From Geobacter sp. UBA6151 (GTDB lineage Bacteria; Desulfobacterota; Desulfuromonadia; Geobacterales; Pseudopelobacteraceae), in NCBI GenBank assembly GCA_002423105.1, contig DIUT01000012.1, forward strand, positions 1-15,207: a DNA stretch of 15,207 nucleotides, in the 5' to 3' direction. The position numbers were made by a program, and so were the translations under genes. The notes beneath the pieces were generated by a model. The model was not told the DNA's origin, made no database searches, and was given only the letters and a program-made list of their open reading frames with translations. Below, in pieces: positions 6,571-13,938 of this stretch (positions are counted from its first letter, which is position 1; the number at the start of each line of letters is the position of its first letter).

Positions 6571-6842
6571 GTAGTCTCCTCCTGGACAGTATAGCTCCCG
6601 CCCAGCAAACGGCTGATAAAGGCCGGCATCAGATCATGCTCTGCCAGCGTATCCAGAACTTCGCTGCGCTGACCTTCATCGAAACGTATCGCCAGACCGC
6701 AATCGGTTTGCAACACGCGAGGCGCGGGTATCAGAAGAATTTTGAGTCCCTTTGATTTGAGCAGGTCTTCCGCCTTCATCACCCGGTGAGCCGAATTGAA
6801 CACCGCAAGATACTGACCTTCCTTCACCATGAACTGTTCCAT
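6567..6842 (-). CDS. DUF3343 protein (putative Se/S carrier-like)
   Basis: A 91-residue protein of the DUF3343 family, now often called Se_S_carrier-like. Visible features are an N-terminal strand and helix (GQYLAVFNSAHRVMKAEDLLKSKG, about residues 9-32), a strand LKILLIPAPR, and a single cysteine C48 in QTDCGLAIRF, which sits at the conserved Cys-Gly of the family. A persulfide or selenide carrier role at C48 is a family-based inference. It directly precedes yedF with a four-base overlap, a known genomic pairing. Neither ATG 6840-6842 nor the second in-frame ATG at codon 5 has a good Shine-Dalgarno, so the exact start is uncertain. It lies back to back with the gene at 6921, 78 bases apart. 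Confidence 0.85.
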   Translation of the reverse strand: MEQFMVKEGQYLAVFNSAHRVMKAEDLLKSKGLKILLIPAPRVLQTDCGLAIRFDEGQRSEVLDTLAEHDLMPAFISRLLGGSYTVQEETT

Positions 6843-6873
6843 GCGTTTTTAGAACCTGTGCCTGTTCAGTTTA

Positions 6874-6902
6874 TTGACAATGGAGAATGAACTACATACT
6901 AT
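6874..6902 (+). promoter_or_regulatory. Sigma70-type promoter for the 6921-7650 gene pair
   Basis: TTGACA (6874-6879, perfect) is followed after 17 bases by TACTAT (6897-6902, 4 of 6). Transcription should start near 6909, leaving a very short leader that just includes the AAGGA ribosome binding site (6910-6914) before ATG 6921. I could not identify an equally good promoter for the divergent DUF3343-yedF unit. Confidence 0.7.
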
Positions 6903-6920
6903 GCCGAAAAAGGACACCCC

Positions 6921-7199
6921 ATGCAAGATTCATTTTCCCTGGTCGGCTTAGTACTCCTGGCGTTCATAGTGAGCGTACCCTGCGGCTATGTGCGGGAATC
7001 GTTTAAGAAATTTTCATTATTTTGGCTGCTGTCAGCCCACCTTCCGATTCCGATGGTATATCACATGCGTCAGATGGCAGGATTCGACTGGCAGGTCATC
7101 CCACTGACCCTGGCCAGCGCCATTGGCGGCCAAATGCTGGGAGGATGGTACAAGCGGAGGGTTCGGCGTGGCCGGAAAACGCCCCAAAGGCAGCCCTGA
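6921..7199 (+). CDS. Small membrane protein of unknown function
   Basis: This 92-residue protein is not one I recognise by name. Hydrophobic segments are visible at about residues 7-23 (LVGLVLLAFIVSVPCGY), about 31-46 (around LFWLLSAHLPIPMVY) and about 57-75 (VIPLTLASAIGGQMLGGWY). That suggests two or three membrane passes. A strongly basic, probably cytoplasmic tail (about 77-92, with KRRVRRGRK) ends the protein. There is no cleavable signal sequence of the usual kind. The ATG has an AAGGA site and lies behind a good promoter. Its last 32 bases, encoding the basic tail, overlap the start of the DciA-family gene in another frame, so the pair is almost certainly co-transcribed and may be translationally coupled. 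Confidence 0.75.
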   Translation: MQDSFSLVGLVLLAFIVSVPCGYVRESFKKFSLFWLLSAHLPIPMVYHMRQMAGFDWQVIPLTLASAIGGQMLGGWYKRRVRRGRKTPQRQP

Positions 7200-7650
7200 A
7201 AAAATCGGGCGGCTGATCACAACCAGGTTTGATGGAACCGCGCTGGGAGCTCGCCTGAAAGATCTTGCGGTCTGGCAGGTATGGGAACAGGTTGTGGGCC
7301 CTGCCATAGCCCGCCGGACCAGACCCTTGCGGCTTTCCGGCGGACAATTGACCGTACTGGTATCAGGCGCTCCCTGGATGCAACAACTGAACTTCATGAA
7401 GGAAGAACTGCACAGCAAGTTGAACCTCTGCCTGGGCGATGAGCGGGTTAAAGAGATCATCTTCAAAGCAGGCCGGGTCAATGAACCGGCAGAGAGCGCT
7501 GAAGAAGTCACAAAACCGTTGCTGCACCCCCTGTCTCCAAAGCGGCGTGAGTGGATCGAACAACAGGTGTCAGACGTTGATGATTCCGGCCTCGCGACAT
7601 CCATCAAATCTCTTATGGAACTGCATTACCGCAGACATCCCGGCGATTGA
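7168..7650 (+). CDS. dciA: DciA-family protein (DUF721), presumed DnaB helicase loader
   Basis: The 160-residue product carries the DUF721/DciA KH-like domain at about residues 15-103: AVWQVWEQVVGPAIARRTRPLRL, then GGQLTVLVSGAPWMQQLNFMKEELHSKLN and ERVKEIIFKAG. DciA is the ancestral loader of the replicative helicase DnaB in bacteria lacking phage-derived DnaC/DnaI. A C-terminal extension (about 104-160) with a predicted helix around PLSPKRREWIEQQVSD follows; I cannot assign it a function. I place the start at GTG 7168-7170 because GGAGG (7156-7160) sits seven bases before it. The ATG at 7123 in the same frame has no such site and would add 15 residues of non-conserved sequence. It overlaps the membrane-protein gene by 32 bases and converges on trpE with a 20-base gap and no visible terminator. 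Confidence 0.87.
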   Translation: MAGKRPKGSPEKIGRLITTRFDGTALGARLKDLAVWQVWEQVVGPAIARRTRPLRLSGGQLTVLVSGAPWMQQLNFMKEELHSKLNLCLGDERVKEIIFKAGRVNEPAESAEEVTKPLLHPLSPKRREWIEQQVSDVDDSGLATSIKSLMELHYRRHPGD

Positions 7651-7670
7651 CAACTGCACTATCCAGCAGG

Positions 7671-9149
7671 TTAGTCTAATCCTTTTTCAGCCAGTTCGAT
7701 AGCCCGTCGTACCGCCATTGCTTTGTTGACCGTTTCCTGCCATTCGGCAGCAGGGTCGGAATCAGCCACAATCCCGGCTCCGGCCTGCAGATGCACCTTG
7801 CCGTCTTTCACCACCAGCGTGCGGATGGCAATGGCCAGATCCATATTGCCCGAAAAAGATACATAGCCCACTGCTCCGCCGTATATGCCTCGCCGCACCG
7901 GCTCAAGCTCGTCAATGATCTCCATGGCCCGGATTTTAGGAGCCCCGGACAACGTGCCGGCCGGGAAGGTGGCCCGCACCAGATCAAAGGCATCCATACC
8001 CTTTTCCAGCTCGCCCCGCACGTTGGAAACGATATGCATCACATGGGAATAACGCTCGATCACCATCAGTTCACTCACCTCAACCGAACCGGACCGGCAG
8101 ACCCGTCCCAGATCATTACGTCCCAGATCCACCAGCATGACATGCTCAGCCCGCTCCTTGGGGTCGGCCAGCAACTCTTCCGCCAGCCGCGCATCCTCTT
8201 CCGCCGTGCTGCCGCGGGGACGGGTACCGGCAATGGGACGCAGTTCTACCCGGCTGCCTTCCTTGCGTACCATCACCTCCGGCGAGGCACCGGTCACCAC
8301 CGTATCCTCCATGCGCAAGAAAAAGAGGTAAGGAGAGGGGTTGAGCGTACGCAACACCCGGTAGATATCGAAAGGGTCCACCGTCAGGTCACCGGAAAAA
8401 CGCTGGGACAAAACCACCTGGATGATGTCTCCGGAGCGGACATACTCCTTGGCCCGTTCCACGGCAACCTCAAACTCCGGTCTCGTCATATTGGAGTTGA
8501 ATCCCACAGCCGCCCGGGCCGGAGGCGTGCTTGCCGGACGCGATACGGGACCGCGCAACTTCCGTACCAGCGCATCAATACGCGCCACTGCCCCGCTGTA
8601 TGCTTCTTCGGGCGATATCCCCTCACCCAGATGGGCATTGGCCACCACCTGAATCTTCTGCTTGACGCTGTCAAAAATCAGCAGCGAATCGGTGATCATG
8701 AACCAGGAATCCCAGGCATCAATGGTATCCGCATTGCCGGTGTCCAGCTTCTCAAAATGACGCACCATGTCATAGCCGAGGTATCCCACAGCCCCCCCGC
8801 AGAAACGGGGCAGTCCCGGCGTCTCCACCGGCTGGTAGCCGTTGATGATCTCCCGCAACACCGTGGTGGGGTCAGCACAATCCATGACGGTCAGGTTACC
8901 GTTGTCAAGCAGTTCCACCCGGCAGCCCTTTGAACGGACAATCAATGAAGGACTGGAGCCCAGAAATGAATAGCGTCCCCACTTTTCTCCACCTTCAATA
9001 CTTTCCAGTAAAAAACTGTGCCGACCGTCATCAATCTTGTGAAAAGCGGTAACCGGAGTATCCATATCGGCCATGATCTCGCGATAGACCGGAACCAGAT
9101 TACCGTGGGCAGCTAGGCGGGAAAAACCAGCAAAATCAGGAAATATCAT
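7671..9149 (-). CDS. trpE: Anthranilate synthase component I
   Basis: A 492-residue chorismate-utilising enzyme that makes anthranilate from chorismate, using ammonia from a TrpG partner. It is the first step of tryptophan synthesis. The feedback-inhibition motif LLESx10S is intact (L47-S50 and S61), which favours TrpE over the related PabB and predicts tryptophan sensitivity. Catalytic-domain signatures follow: SPYLFFLRMEDTVVTGASPE, ELRPIAGTRPRG, EHVMLVDLGRNDLGRVC, FPAGTLSGAPKIRAMEIID and QAGAGIVADSDPAAEWQE. Length is typical. The ATG has a GGAG site four bases upstream. No trpG, trpD or trpC is adjacent: downstream is the convergent dciA-family gene. The predicted leader is only about 25 bases, too short for a trp attenuator peptide. 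Confidence 0.96.
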   Translation of the reverse strand: MIFPDFAGFSRLAAHGNLVPVYREIMADMDTPVTAFHKIDDGRHSFLLESIEGGEKWGRYSFLGSSPSLIVRSKGCRVELLDNGNLTVMDCADPTTVLREIINGYQPVETPGLPRFCGGAVGYLGYDMVRHFEKLDTGNADTIDAWDSWFMITDSLLIFDSVKQKIQVVANAHLGEGISPEEAYSGAVARIDALVRKLRGPVSRPASTPPARAAVGFNSNMTRPEFEVAVERAKEYVRSGDIIQVVLSQRFSGDLTVDPFDIYRVLRTLNPSPYLFFLRMEDTVVTGASPEVMVRKEGSRVELRPIAGTRPRGSTAEEDARLAEELLADPKERAEHVMLVDLGRNDLGRVCRSGSVEVSELMVIERYSHVMHIVSNVRGELEKGMDAFDLVRATFPAGTLSGAPKIRAMEIIDELEPVRRGIYGGAVGYVSFSGNMDLAIAIRTLVVKDGKVHLQAGAGIVADSDPAAEWQETVNKAMAVRRAIELAEKGLD

Positions 9150-9181
9150 CGTTTCTCCATGAATGGCGTACTATGCGGGAA

Positions 9182-9210
9182 AAGCTAGCACAGGGGGGTA
9201 AGGGTGTCAA
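9182..9210 (-). promoter_or_regulatory. Promoter of trpE (extended -10)
   Basis: On the minus strand TTGACA (9205-9210) and TAGCTT (9182-9187) are 17 bases apart. TG precedes the -10 by one base (TGTGC-TAGCTT), an extended -10 that compensates for the weak hexamer. The expected start is near 9175. Confidence 0.65.
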
Positions 9211-9225
9211 CGCTGCATCAATCGC

Positions 9226-9253
9226 TTTTCATTGACAAAAGTTGTGCTATACT
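9226..9253 (+). promoter_or_regulatory. Promoter of the cheV-like gene (extended -10)
   Basis: TATACT (9248-9253, 5 of 6) is preceded by TGC (9245-9247), forming an extended -10. A weak TTTTCA (9226-9231) lies 16 bases upstream. The start is expected near 9260, about 20 bases before the ATG. The promoter is arranged back to back with that of trpE, with about 15 bases between the two -35 regions, so a shared regulator could affect both. Confidence 0.6.
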
Positions 9254-9280
9254 CCCGGAAAATTTACCCGGAGCGTCGTC

Positions 9281-10219
9281 ATGAAACAGAGTAAAATCCT
9301 GCTGGAGAGTGATACCAACGAACTTGAAATTGTAGAGTTTCGTGTTGATGAACTGGACCGCAACGGCGAGGTAGTACCATGCCATTACGGTGTCAACGTC
9401 GCCAAGGTGCGGGAAATCATCCGCCTACCACAACTGACCAAGACATTAAATACTTCCAATGAAGTTGAGGGAATGATCAAGCTTCGTGAAAAAGTCATCC
9501 CGGTTCTGAATCTCTCCCGAATCCTCAACAAACACACCGGCGACATGCAGGCTGACCGGGTTATCGTCCTTGAGTTCAACAATTTGATGGTTGGAGTCCT
9601 GGTACACTCGGTTTCCCGCATCTATCGCATCTCCTGGGCCCATGTTGAAGCTCCCTCTGCCTCACTCTACTCCGATCAGATAACCGGCCTGGTTAAAATG
9701 GACGACCGGATCATCCTGGTGCTTGATTTTGAAAAAATTGTCGGCGAGTTCTGCTCTGCCAGTGCCCTCAAACCCTTGACCGCAGATCAGCTCCTGGAGT
9801 CAAAAAGCCAGGATCGCAGCAATAAGACCATCCTGGTTGCCGATGATTCCCCGTTTATCCGCAACACCATGTGCCACGCGCTGCGTGGTGCCGGATATCA
9901 GGTAATAGAGGCCGTCAACGGCCAGGAAGCATGGGACAGGATACGCGAAACAATGCAGCAGTGCTCCACAGAAGGCACCGTGCTAAGGGACAAGATACAA
10001 TTGTTGATTACTGATGTCGAGATGCCACAGATGGACGGTCTGCATTTGACATCAACCATTCGCAAAGAGGACAGCTTGAAAGACCTGCCGATCATTATCT
10101 TCTCCTCCCTTGCCTCAGAAGACAACATGCGTAAATGGCACGATCTTGGCGCTCAACAGATTCTTACCAAACCGGATTTACCTCATCTGGTTAAATTCGC
10201 CGACGAATACACCGTCTGA
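9281..10219 (+). CDS. cheV: CheV-type chemotaxis coupling protein (CheW-REC)
   Basis: A 312-residue protein with an N-terminal CheW-like domain (about 15-158) and a C-terminal receiver domain (about 183-312), the CheV architecture. CheV couples chemoreceptors to CheA and tunes signalling when its receiver is phosphorylated. The CheW part shows HYGVNVAKVREIIRLP and EGMIKLREKVIPVLNL. The receiver has the acidic pair D188-D189, phospho-acceptor D245 in LLITDVEMPQMDG, S275-S276 in the switch position and K297 in LTKPD. A loop with QQCSTEGTVLRDK before the acceptor strand is also usual in CheV. I choose ATG 9281, which has GGAG eight bases upstream; a TTG at 9242 in the same frame lies inside the promoter. 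There are no chemotaxis genes beside it. A terminator follows 51 bases after the stop. Confidence 0.9.
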   Translation: MKQSKILLESDTNELEIVEFRVDELDRNGEVVPCHYGVNVAKVREIIRLPQLTKTLNTSNEVEGMIKLREKVIPVLNLSRILNKHTGDMQADRVIVLEFNNLMVGVLVHSVSRIYRISWAHVEAPSASLYSDQITGLVKMDDRIILVLDFEKIVGEFCSASALKPLTADQLLESKSQDRSNKTILVADDSPFIRNTMCHALRGAGYQVIEAVNGQEAWDRIRETMQQCSTEGTVLRDKIQLLITDVEMPQMDGLHLTSTIRKEDSLKDLPIIIFSSLASEDNMRKWHDLGAQQILTKPDLPHLVKFADEYTV

Positions 10220-10270
10220 GACAAAACCGAGTAGCCTGACTCTCCGCCATATCAGCACAAGATTTTCCCG

Positions 10271-10300
10271 AGGGGCCTTTTCATGGCCCCTTTTCTTTTT
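10271..10300 (+). terminator. Intrinsic terminator after cheV
   Basis: AGGGGCC (10271-10277) pairs with GGCCCCT (10285-10291) around a TTTTCAT loop. It is followed by a T-rich run interrupted by one C (10292-10300). It ends the cheV transcript and separates it from the pyc promoter region, whose -35 begins only five bases later. Confidence 0.92.
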
Positions 10301-10304
10301 CCCA

Positions 10305-10333
10305 TTGACATCCCCCCCCGTTTCTGGTTAAGT
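10305..10333 (+). promoter_or_regulatory. Candidate promoter of pyc
   Basis: A perfect TTGACA (10305-10310) is followed after 17 bases by TTAAGT (10328-10333, 3 of 6), which has TG one base before it (TGG), a possible extended -10. The leader to ATG 10448 would be about 108 bases. The poor -10 makes this moderate; I found no better pair in the leader. Confidence 0.5.
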
Positions 10334-10447
10334 GCCGCCACCGTAAACGCCATAACCATTTAAAATAACTAAATTTTTTAAGCATTACTAAAATTCCTTC
10401 AATCAAACTTTCGATCAGATCAAAACAGAGACACAAGGAGAAGCTGG
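10334..10447 (+). other. AT-rich leader of pyc
   Basis: This stretch between the pyc promoter candidate and the start codon is markedly AT-rich at 10355-10430 compared with its GC-rich neighbours. It contains two similar direct copies of ACTAAA(A)TT (10368-10376 and 10387-10395) and AATTTT/AAAATT inverted arms (10372-10377 and 10390-10395). The AAGGAG ribosome binding site is at 10435-10440. I recognise no known riboswitch or small ORF in it. Confidence 0.5.
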
Positions 10448-13400
10448 ATGAAAAAAATCAACAAATTCCGCAAAGTAATGGCCGCCAACCGGGGCGAGAT
10501 CGCCATCCGCATCTTCCGGGCCTGCACCGAGCTCGGCATCGGCACCGTGGCGCTTTATTCCGAAGAGGACAAACTGTCCCTGCACCGCTACAAGGCTGAC
10601 GAAGCCTACCTGATCGGCAAGGGCAAAGCCCCTATCGACGCCTATTTGGGTATTGACGAGATCATCGCTCTGGCGCTGAAAGCTGATGTGGACGCCATCC
10701 ATCCCGGCTACGGCTTTCTGGCTGAAAACGCCGAGTTTGCCGAGAAGTGCGAGGCAGCCGGTATCTCCTTCATCGGACCAACCGCTGAAATGCAGCGGGC
10801 ACTGGGCGACAAAGTGGCAGGACGCAAGGCTGCTGTTGCGGCATCGGTACCGGTGGTACCCGGTACGGAAGACCCGATTGAAAAAGAAGAGGAAGCGCTG
10901 AAATTCGCCAAGGATTCAGGGTATCCAATTATTATCAAGGCGGCGGCAGGCGGCGGCGGGCGTGGCATGCGGGTAGCCCGCAACAAGAAAGAACTGCTGG
11001 AAGGCCTGGTGGCTGCCCGCAGCGAAGCCAAGGCAGCCTTCGGTAACCCCACCGTTTTTCTGGAGCGCTACATAGAGAACCCCAAGCATATCGAAGTACA
11101 GGTGCTGGGGGACAACTACGGTAATCTGGTGCACTTCTTCGAGCGGGACTGTTCAATTCAGCGCCGTCATCAGAAGGTTGTGGAGTTTGCGCCGGCGCTC
11201 TGTCTGACCCAGCAACAACGGGAGGAAATCTGCACCGCAGCGCTGAAGATCGCCGGACAGGTCAAGTACCGCAATGCCGGTACGGTGGAGTTCCTGGTTG
11301 ATCAAGAAGGCCGGTTCTACTTCATCGAAATGAACCCCCGCATCCAGGTGGAGCACACCGTCACCGAGATGATCACCGGCCGCAACCTGGTGCAGAACCA
11401 GATACTGATAGCCGAGGGCTACAAGCTGTCCGATCCTGAGATCAACATCCCCTCCCAGAGCGCCATCGACATGCGCGGCTACGCCATCCAATGCCGTATC
11501 ACCACCGAAGACCCCTCCAACAACTTTGCTCCTGATTTCGGTACCCTGACCACCTACCGCTCGGCAGCAGGGGCCGGTATCCGTCTCGACGCGGGCAACG
11601 CTTTTACCGGCGCCAAGATAACCCCCCACTACGACTCACTGCTGGTGAAAGTCAGTTCCTGGGGCCTGAACTTCAAGGATGCAGCCCATATCATGAACCG
11701 CGCCCTGCAGGAGTTCCGGGTCCGGGGAGTCAAGACCAACATCGGTTTTCTGGAAAACGTCATCACCCATCCGGTTTTTCTGGGGGGCAAATGCGACACC
11801 TCTTTTATCGAAAAGCATCCTGAACTGCTGGTGGTGCGCGAAAAGCAGGACCGGGCCAGCAAGGTACTCTCCTTCCTGGGGGATGTCATCGTTAACGGCT
11901 CCCCCGGCGTCGTCAAACCGCTCAAATCCGCCGAACTGATTGAAGCCAGGGTACCGGAGATCGATTATACCCAACCCCGCCCCGCCGGTTCCCGCGACCT
12001 GTTCATGAAGCTGGGGGCCGAAGGGCTTTCCAAATGGATTCTGGAACAGAAGAAACTGCTGATCACCGACACCACCATGCGGGATGCTCACCAGTCTAAC
12101 CTGGCCACCAGGGTACGCACCTATGATCTGCTGAAGATCGCCGAACCCACTTCCTATCTGGGGGCCGACCTGTTCTCCCTGGAATGCTGGGGCGGCGCCA
12201 CCTTTGACGTCTCCATGCGTTTCCTGAAGGAAGACCCCTGGCAGCGGCTGCACAAGCTGTCCGAGGCGATCCCCAACATCCTGTTCCAGATGCTTTTGCG
12301 CGGTTCCAACGCCGTGGGTTACACCAACTATCCCGACAACGTGGTGCAGAAGTTCGTTGAAGAGGCGGCCAACTCCGGCGTTGACATCTTCCGGGTCTTT
12401 GATTCGCTGAACTGGACCACCGGCATGAAGGTAGCCATGGAAGCGGTGAGAAAGAGCGGCAAGATTTGCGAGGCGGCCATCTGCTACACCGGCGACATCA
12501 CCGATCCCAAGCGGGACAAGTATCCGCTGGAGTATTACGTCAACATGGCCAAAGAGCTGGAAAAGATGGGCGCCCACATTCTGGCAATCAAGGATATGGC
12601 CGGTCTGCTGAAGCCCTTGGCCGCTTACAAGCTGGTCAAGGCTCTGAAGGAAAATATCGGCATACCGGTGCATCTGCACACCCATGACACCTCCTCAAAC
12701 GGCTCGGCCATGCTGCTCAAAGCCAGCGAGGCCGGGGTGGATATCGTCGACGCCGCCCTCTCATCTCTGTCCGGCCTCACCGCCCAGCCCAACCTGAACG
12801 CCCTGGTTTCCACCCTGGAAGGAAGCGAGCGCGATCCGCTGGTAAACGCCGCCGGGCTGCAAAAACTGGCCAACTACTGGGAGACCGTGCGGGACTACTA
12901 CGCACCATTCGAGTCGGGACTCAAAAGCGGCACCGCAGAGGTCTATCACCACGAGATTCCGGGCGGCCAGTACTCCAACTACAAGCCGCAGGTGGCAGGC
13001 TTAGGGTTGATCGAGCGCTGGGACGAGTGCAAGGAGATGTACCACAAGGTGAACATGATGTTCGGCGACATCGTCAAGGTAACGCCGTCATCCAAGGTTG
13101 TTGGCGACATGGCCATGTTTCTGGTGAAAAACAACCTGCAACCGGAAGATGTCTTCACCACAACCGAAGACCTGGCCTTCCCGGAATCGGTGGTGGGCAT
13201 GTTTAAAGGAATGCTGGGACAGCCGTACCAGGGCTGGCCTGAAGAGCTGCAGAAGATCATCCTCAAAGGCCAGCAGCCGATCACCTGCCGTCCGGGAGAG
13301 CTGCTGGAACCGGTGGACTTCGAGGAAGAACGGCTCAAGCTGGCGGAAAAACTGGGGCACAAGATTGACGACAAGGCACTGGTTTCGTCGATCCTCTACC

Positions 13401-13897
13401 CCAACGTCTATCCTGAATTCGACCGTCATCGTCAGGAGTACTCGGACACCTCGGTCATCCCTACCCCGATCTTCTTCTACGGCCTGGAGCCGGGACAGGA
13501 AACCTCGCTGGATCTCGAACCGGGCAAGACCCTGATCATCAAGCTGAACGCCATCGGCAAAGTGCAGACGGACGGCACCCGCGCCGTGTATTTCGAGCTG
13601 AACGGCAACACCCGTTCCGTGACCGTACGCGACCAGTCGGTGCAGAGCGACGAAGCGGTCCGCGAGAAGGCTGACAAAGCCAACGGCAACCATATCGGCG
13701 CGCCGATGCCGGGCAAGGTACTGAAGGTCAATGTCAAGTCCGGAGACAGCGTCAAAGCCGGGGATGTGCTGATGGTCACCGAAGCGATGAAGATGGAGAC
13801 CAACATCAAGGCCAAGACTGACGGCATTGTGGCAGAGGTGAAGTTCAAGGAAGGCGAAAAGGTGGAGAAAGAGGACTTGGTGTTTGTGATGGGGTAA
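10448..13897 (+). CDS. pyc: Pyruvate carboxylase (single-chain)
   Basis: A 1149-residue biotin enzyme that makes oxaloacetate from pyruvate, bicarbonate and ATP, the anaplerotic feed into the TCA cycle and gluconeogenesis. Domains in order: biotin carboxylase (about 8-460) with ATP-grasp loop KAAAGGGGRGM, RRHQKVVEFAPA and EMNPRIQVEHTVTE; carboxyltransferase (about 535-810) with RDAHQS at 545-550, ECWGGATFDVSMRFL, the expected carbamylated lysine K715 in AIKDMAG and the metal-binding HLHTHDT; an allosteric/PC-tetramerisation region; and the biotin carrier domain (about 1080-1149) with EAMKMET and biotinyl K1115. Length matches the alpha4 family (about 1150). Start ATG has AAGGAG seven bases upstream. 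N551 follows RDAHQS where I recall leucine as usual. It forms a monocistronic unit between terminators. Confidence 0.98.
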   Translation: MKKINKFRKVMAANRGEIAIRIFRACTELGIGTVALYSEEDKLSLHRYKADEAYLIGKGKAPIDAYLGIDEIIALALKADVDAIHPGYGFLAENAEFAEKCEAAGISFIGPTAEMQRALGDKVAGRKAAVAASVPVVPGTEDPIEKEEEALKFAKDSGYPIIIKAAAGGGGRGMRVARNKKELLEGLVAARSEAKAAFGNPTVFLERYIENPKHIEVQVLGDNYGNLVHFFERDCSIQRRHQKVVEFAPALCLTQQQREEICTAALKIAGQVKYRNAGTVEFLVDQEGRFYFIEMNPRIQVEHTVTEMITGRNLVQNQILIAEGYKLSDPEINIPSQSAIDMRGYAIQCRITTEDPSNNFAPDFGTLTTYRSAAGAGIRLDAGNAFTGAKITPHYDSLLVKVSSWGLNFKDAAHIMNRALQEFRVRGVKTNIGFLENVITHPVFLGGKCDTSFIEKHPELLVVREKQDRASKVLSFLGDVIVNGSPGVVKPLKSAELIEARVPEIDYTQPRPAGSRDLFMKLGAEGLSKWILEQKKLLITDTTMRDAHQSNLATRVRTYDLLKIAEPTSYLGADLFSLECWGGATFDVSMRFLKEDPWQRLHKLSEAIPNILFQMLLRGSNAVGYTNYPDNVVQKFVEEAANSGVDIFRVFDSLNWTTGMKVAMEAVRKSGKICEAAICYTGDITDPKRDKYPLEYYVNMAKELEKMGAHILAIKDMAGLLKPLAAYKLVKALKENIGIPVHLHTHDTSSNGSAMLLKASEAGVDIVDAALSSLSGLTAQPNLNALVSTLEGSERDPLVNAAGLQKLANYWETVRDYYAPFESGLKSGTAEVYHHEIPGGQYSNYKPQVAGLGLIERWDECKEMYHKVNMMFGDIVKVTPSSKVVGDMAMFLVKNNLQPEDVFTTTEDLAFPESVVGMFKGMLGQPYQGWPEELQKIILKGQQPITCRPGELLEPVDFEEERLKLAEKLGHKIDDKALVSSILYPNVYPEFDRHRQEYSDTSVIPTPIFFYGLEPGQETSLDLEPGKTLIIKLNAIGKVQTDGTRAVYFELNGNTRSVTVRDQSVQSDEAVREKADKANGNHIGAPMPGKVLKVNVKSGDSVKAGDVLMVTEAMKMETNIKAKTDGIVAEVKFKEGEKVEKEDLVFVMG

Positions 13898-13938
13898 CCC
13901 TCTCCTGACATTCCCTTGCCAACAAAGGAACTATCAGA

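Noticed and set aside
7791..8933. A 380-codon open frame antisense to trpE
   Set aside because: The minus strand encodes an intact TrpE with all signatures. The antisense translation is His/Arg-rich with no domain-like order.
9150..9181. A trp attenuator or T-box in the trpE leader
   Set aside because: The space between the predicted start and the ATG is about 25 bases, with no leader peptide, Trp codons or terminator hairpin.
9232..9253. TTGACA as the -35 of the cheV promoter
   Set aside because: It is only ten bases from the TATACT -10, too close for sigma70; the extended -10 explains the promoter better.
9242..9280. Extension of cheV to an upstream TTG start
   Set aside because: It would place coding sequence over the -10 box and lacks a ribosome binding site; ATG 9281 has GGAG at good spacing.
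11636..12685. A long open frame of about 349 codons antisense to pyc
   Set aside because: It lies wholly inside the strongly conserved carboxyltransferase coding region. It shows no recognisable motifs and is explained by the GC-rich codon pattern of the opposite strand.
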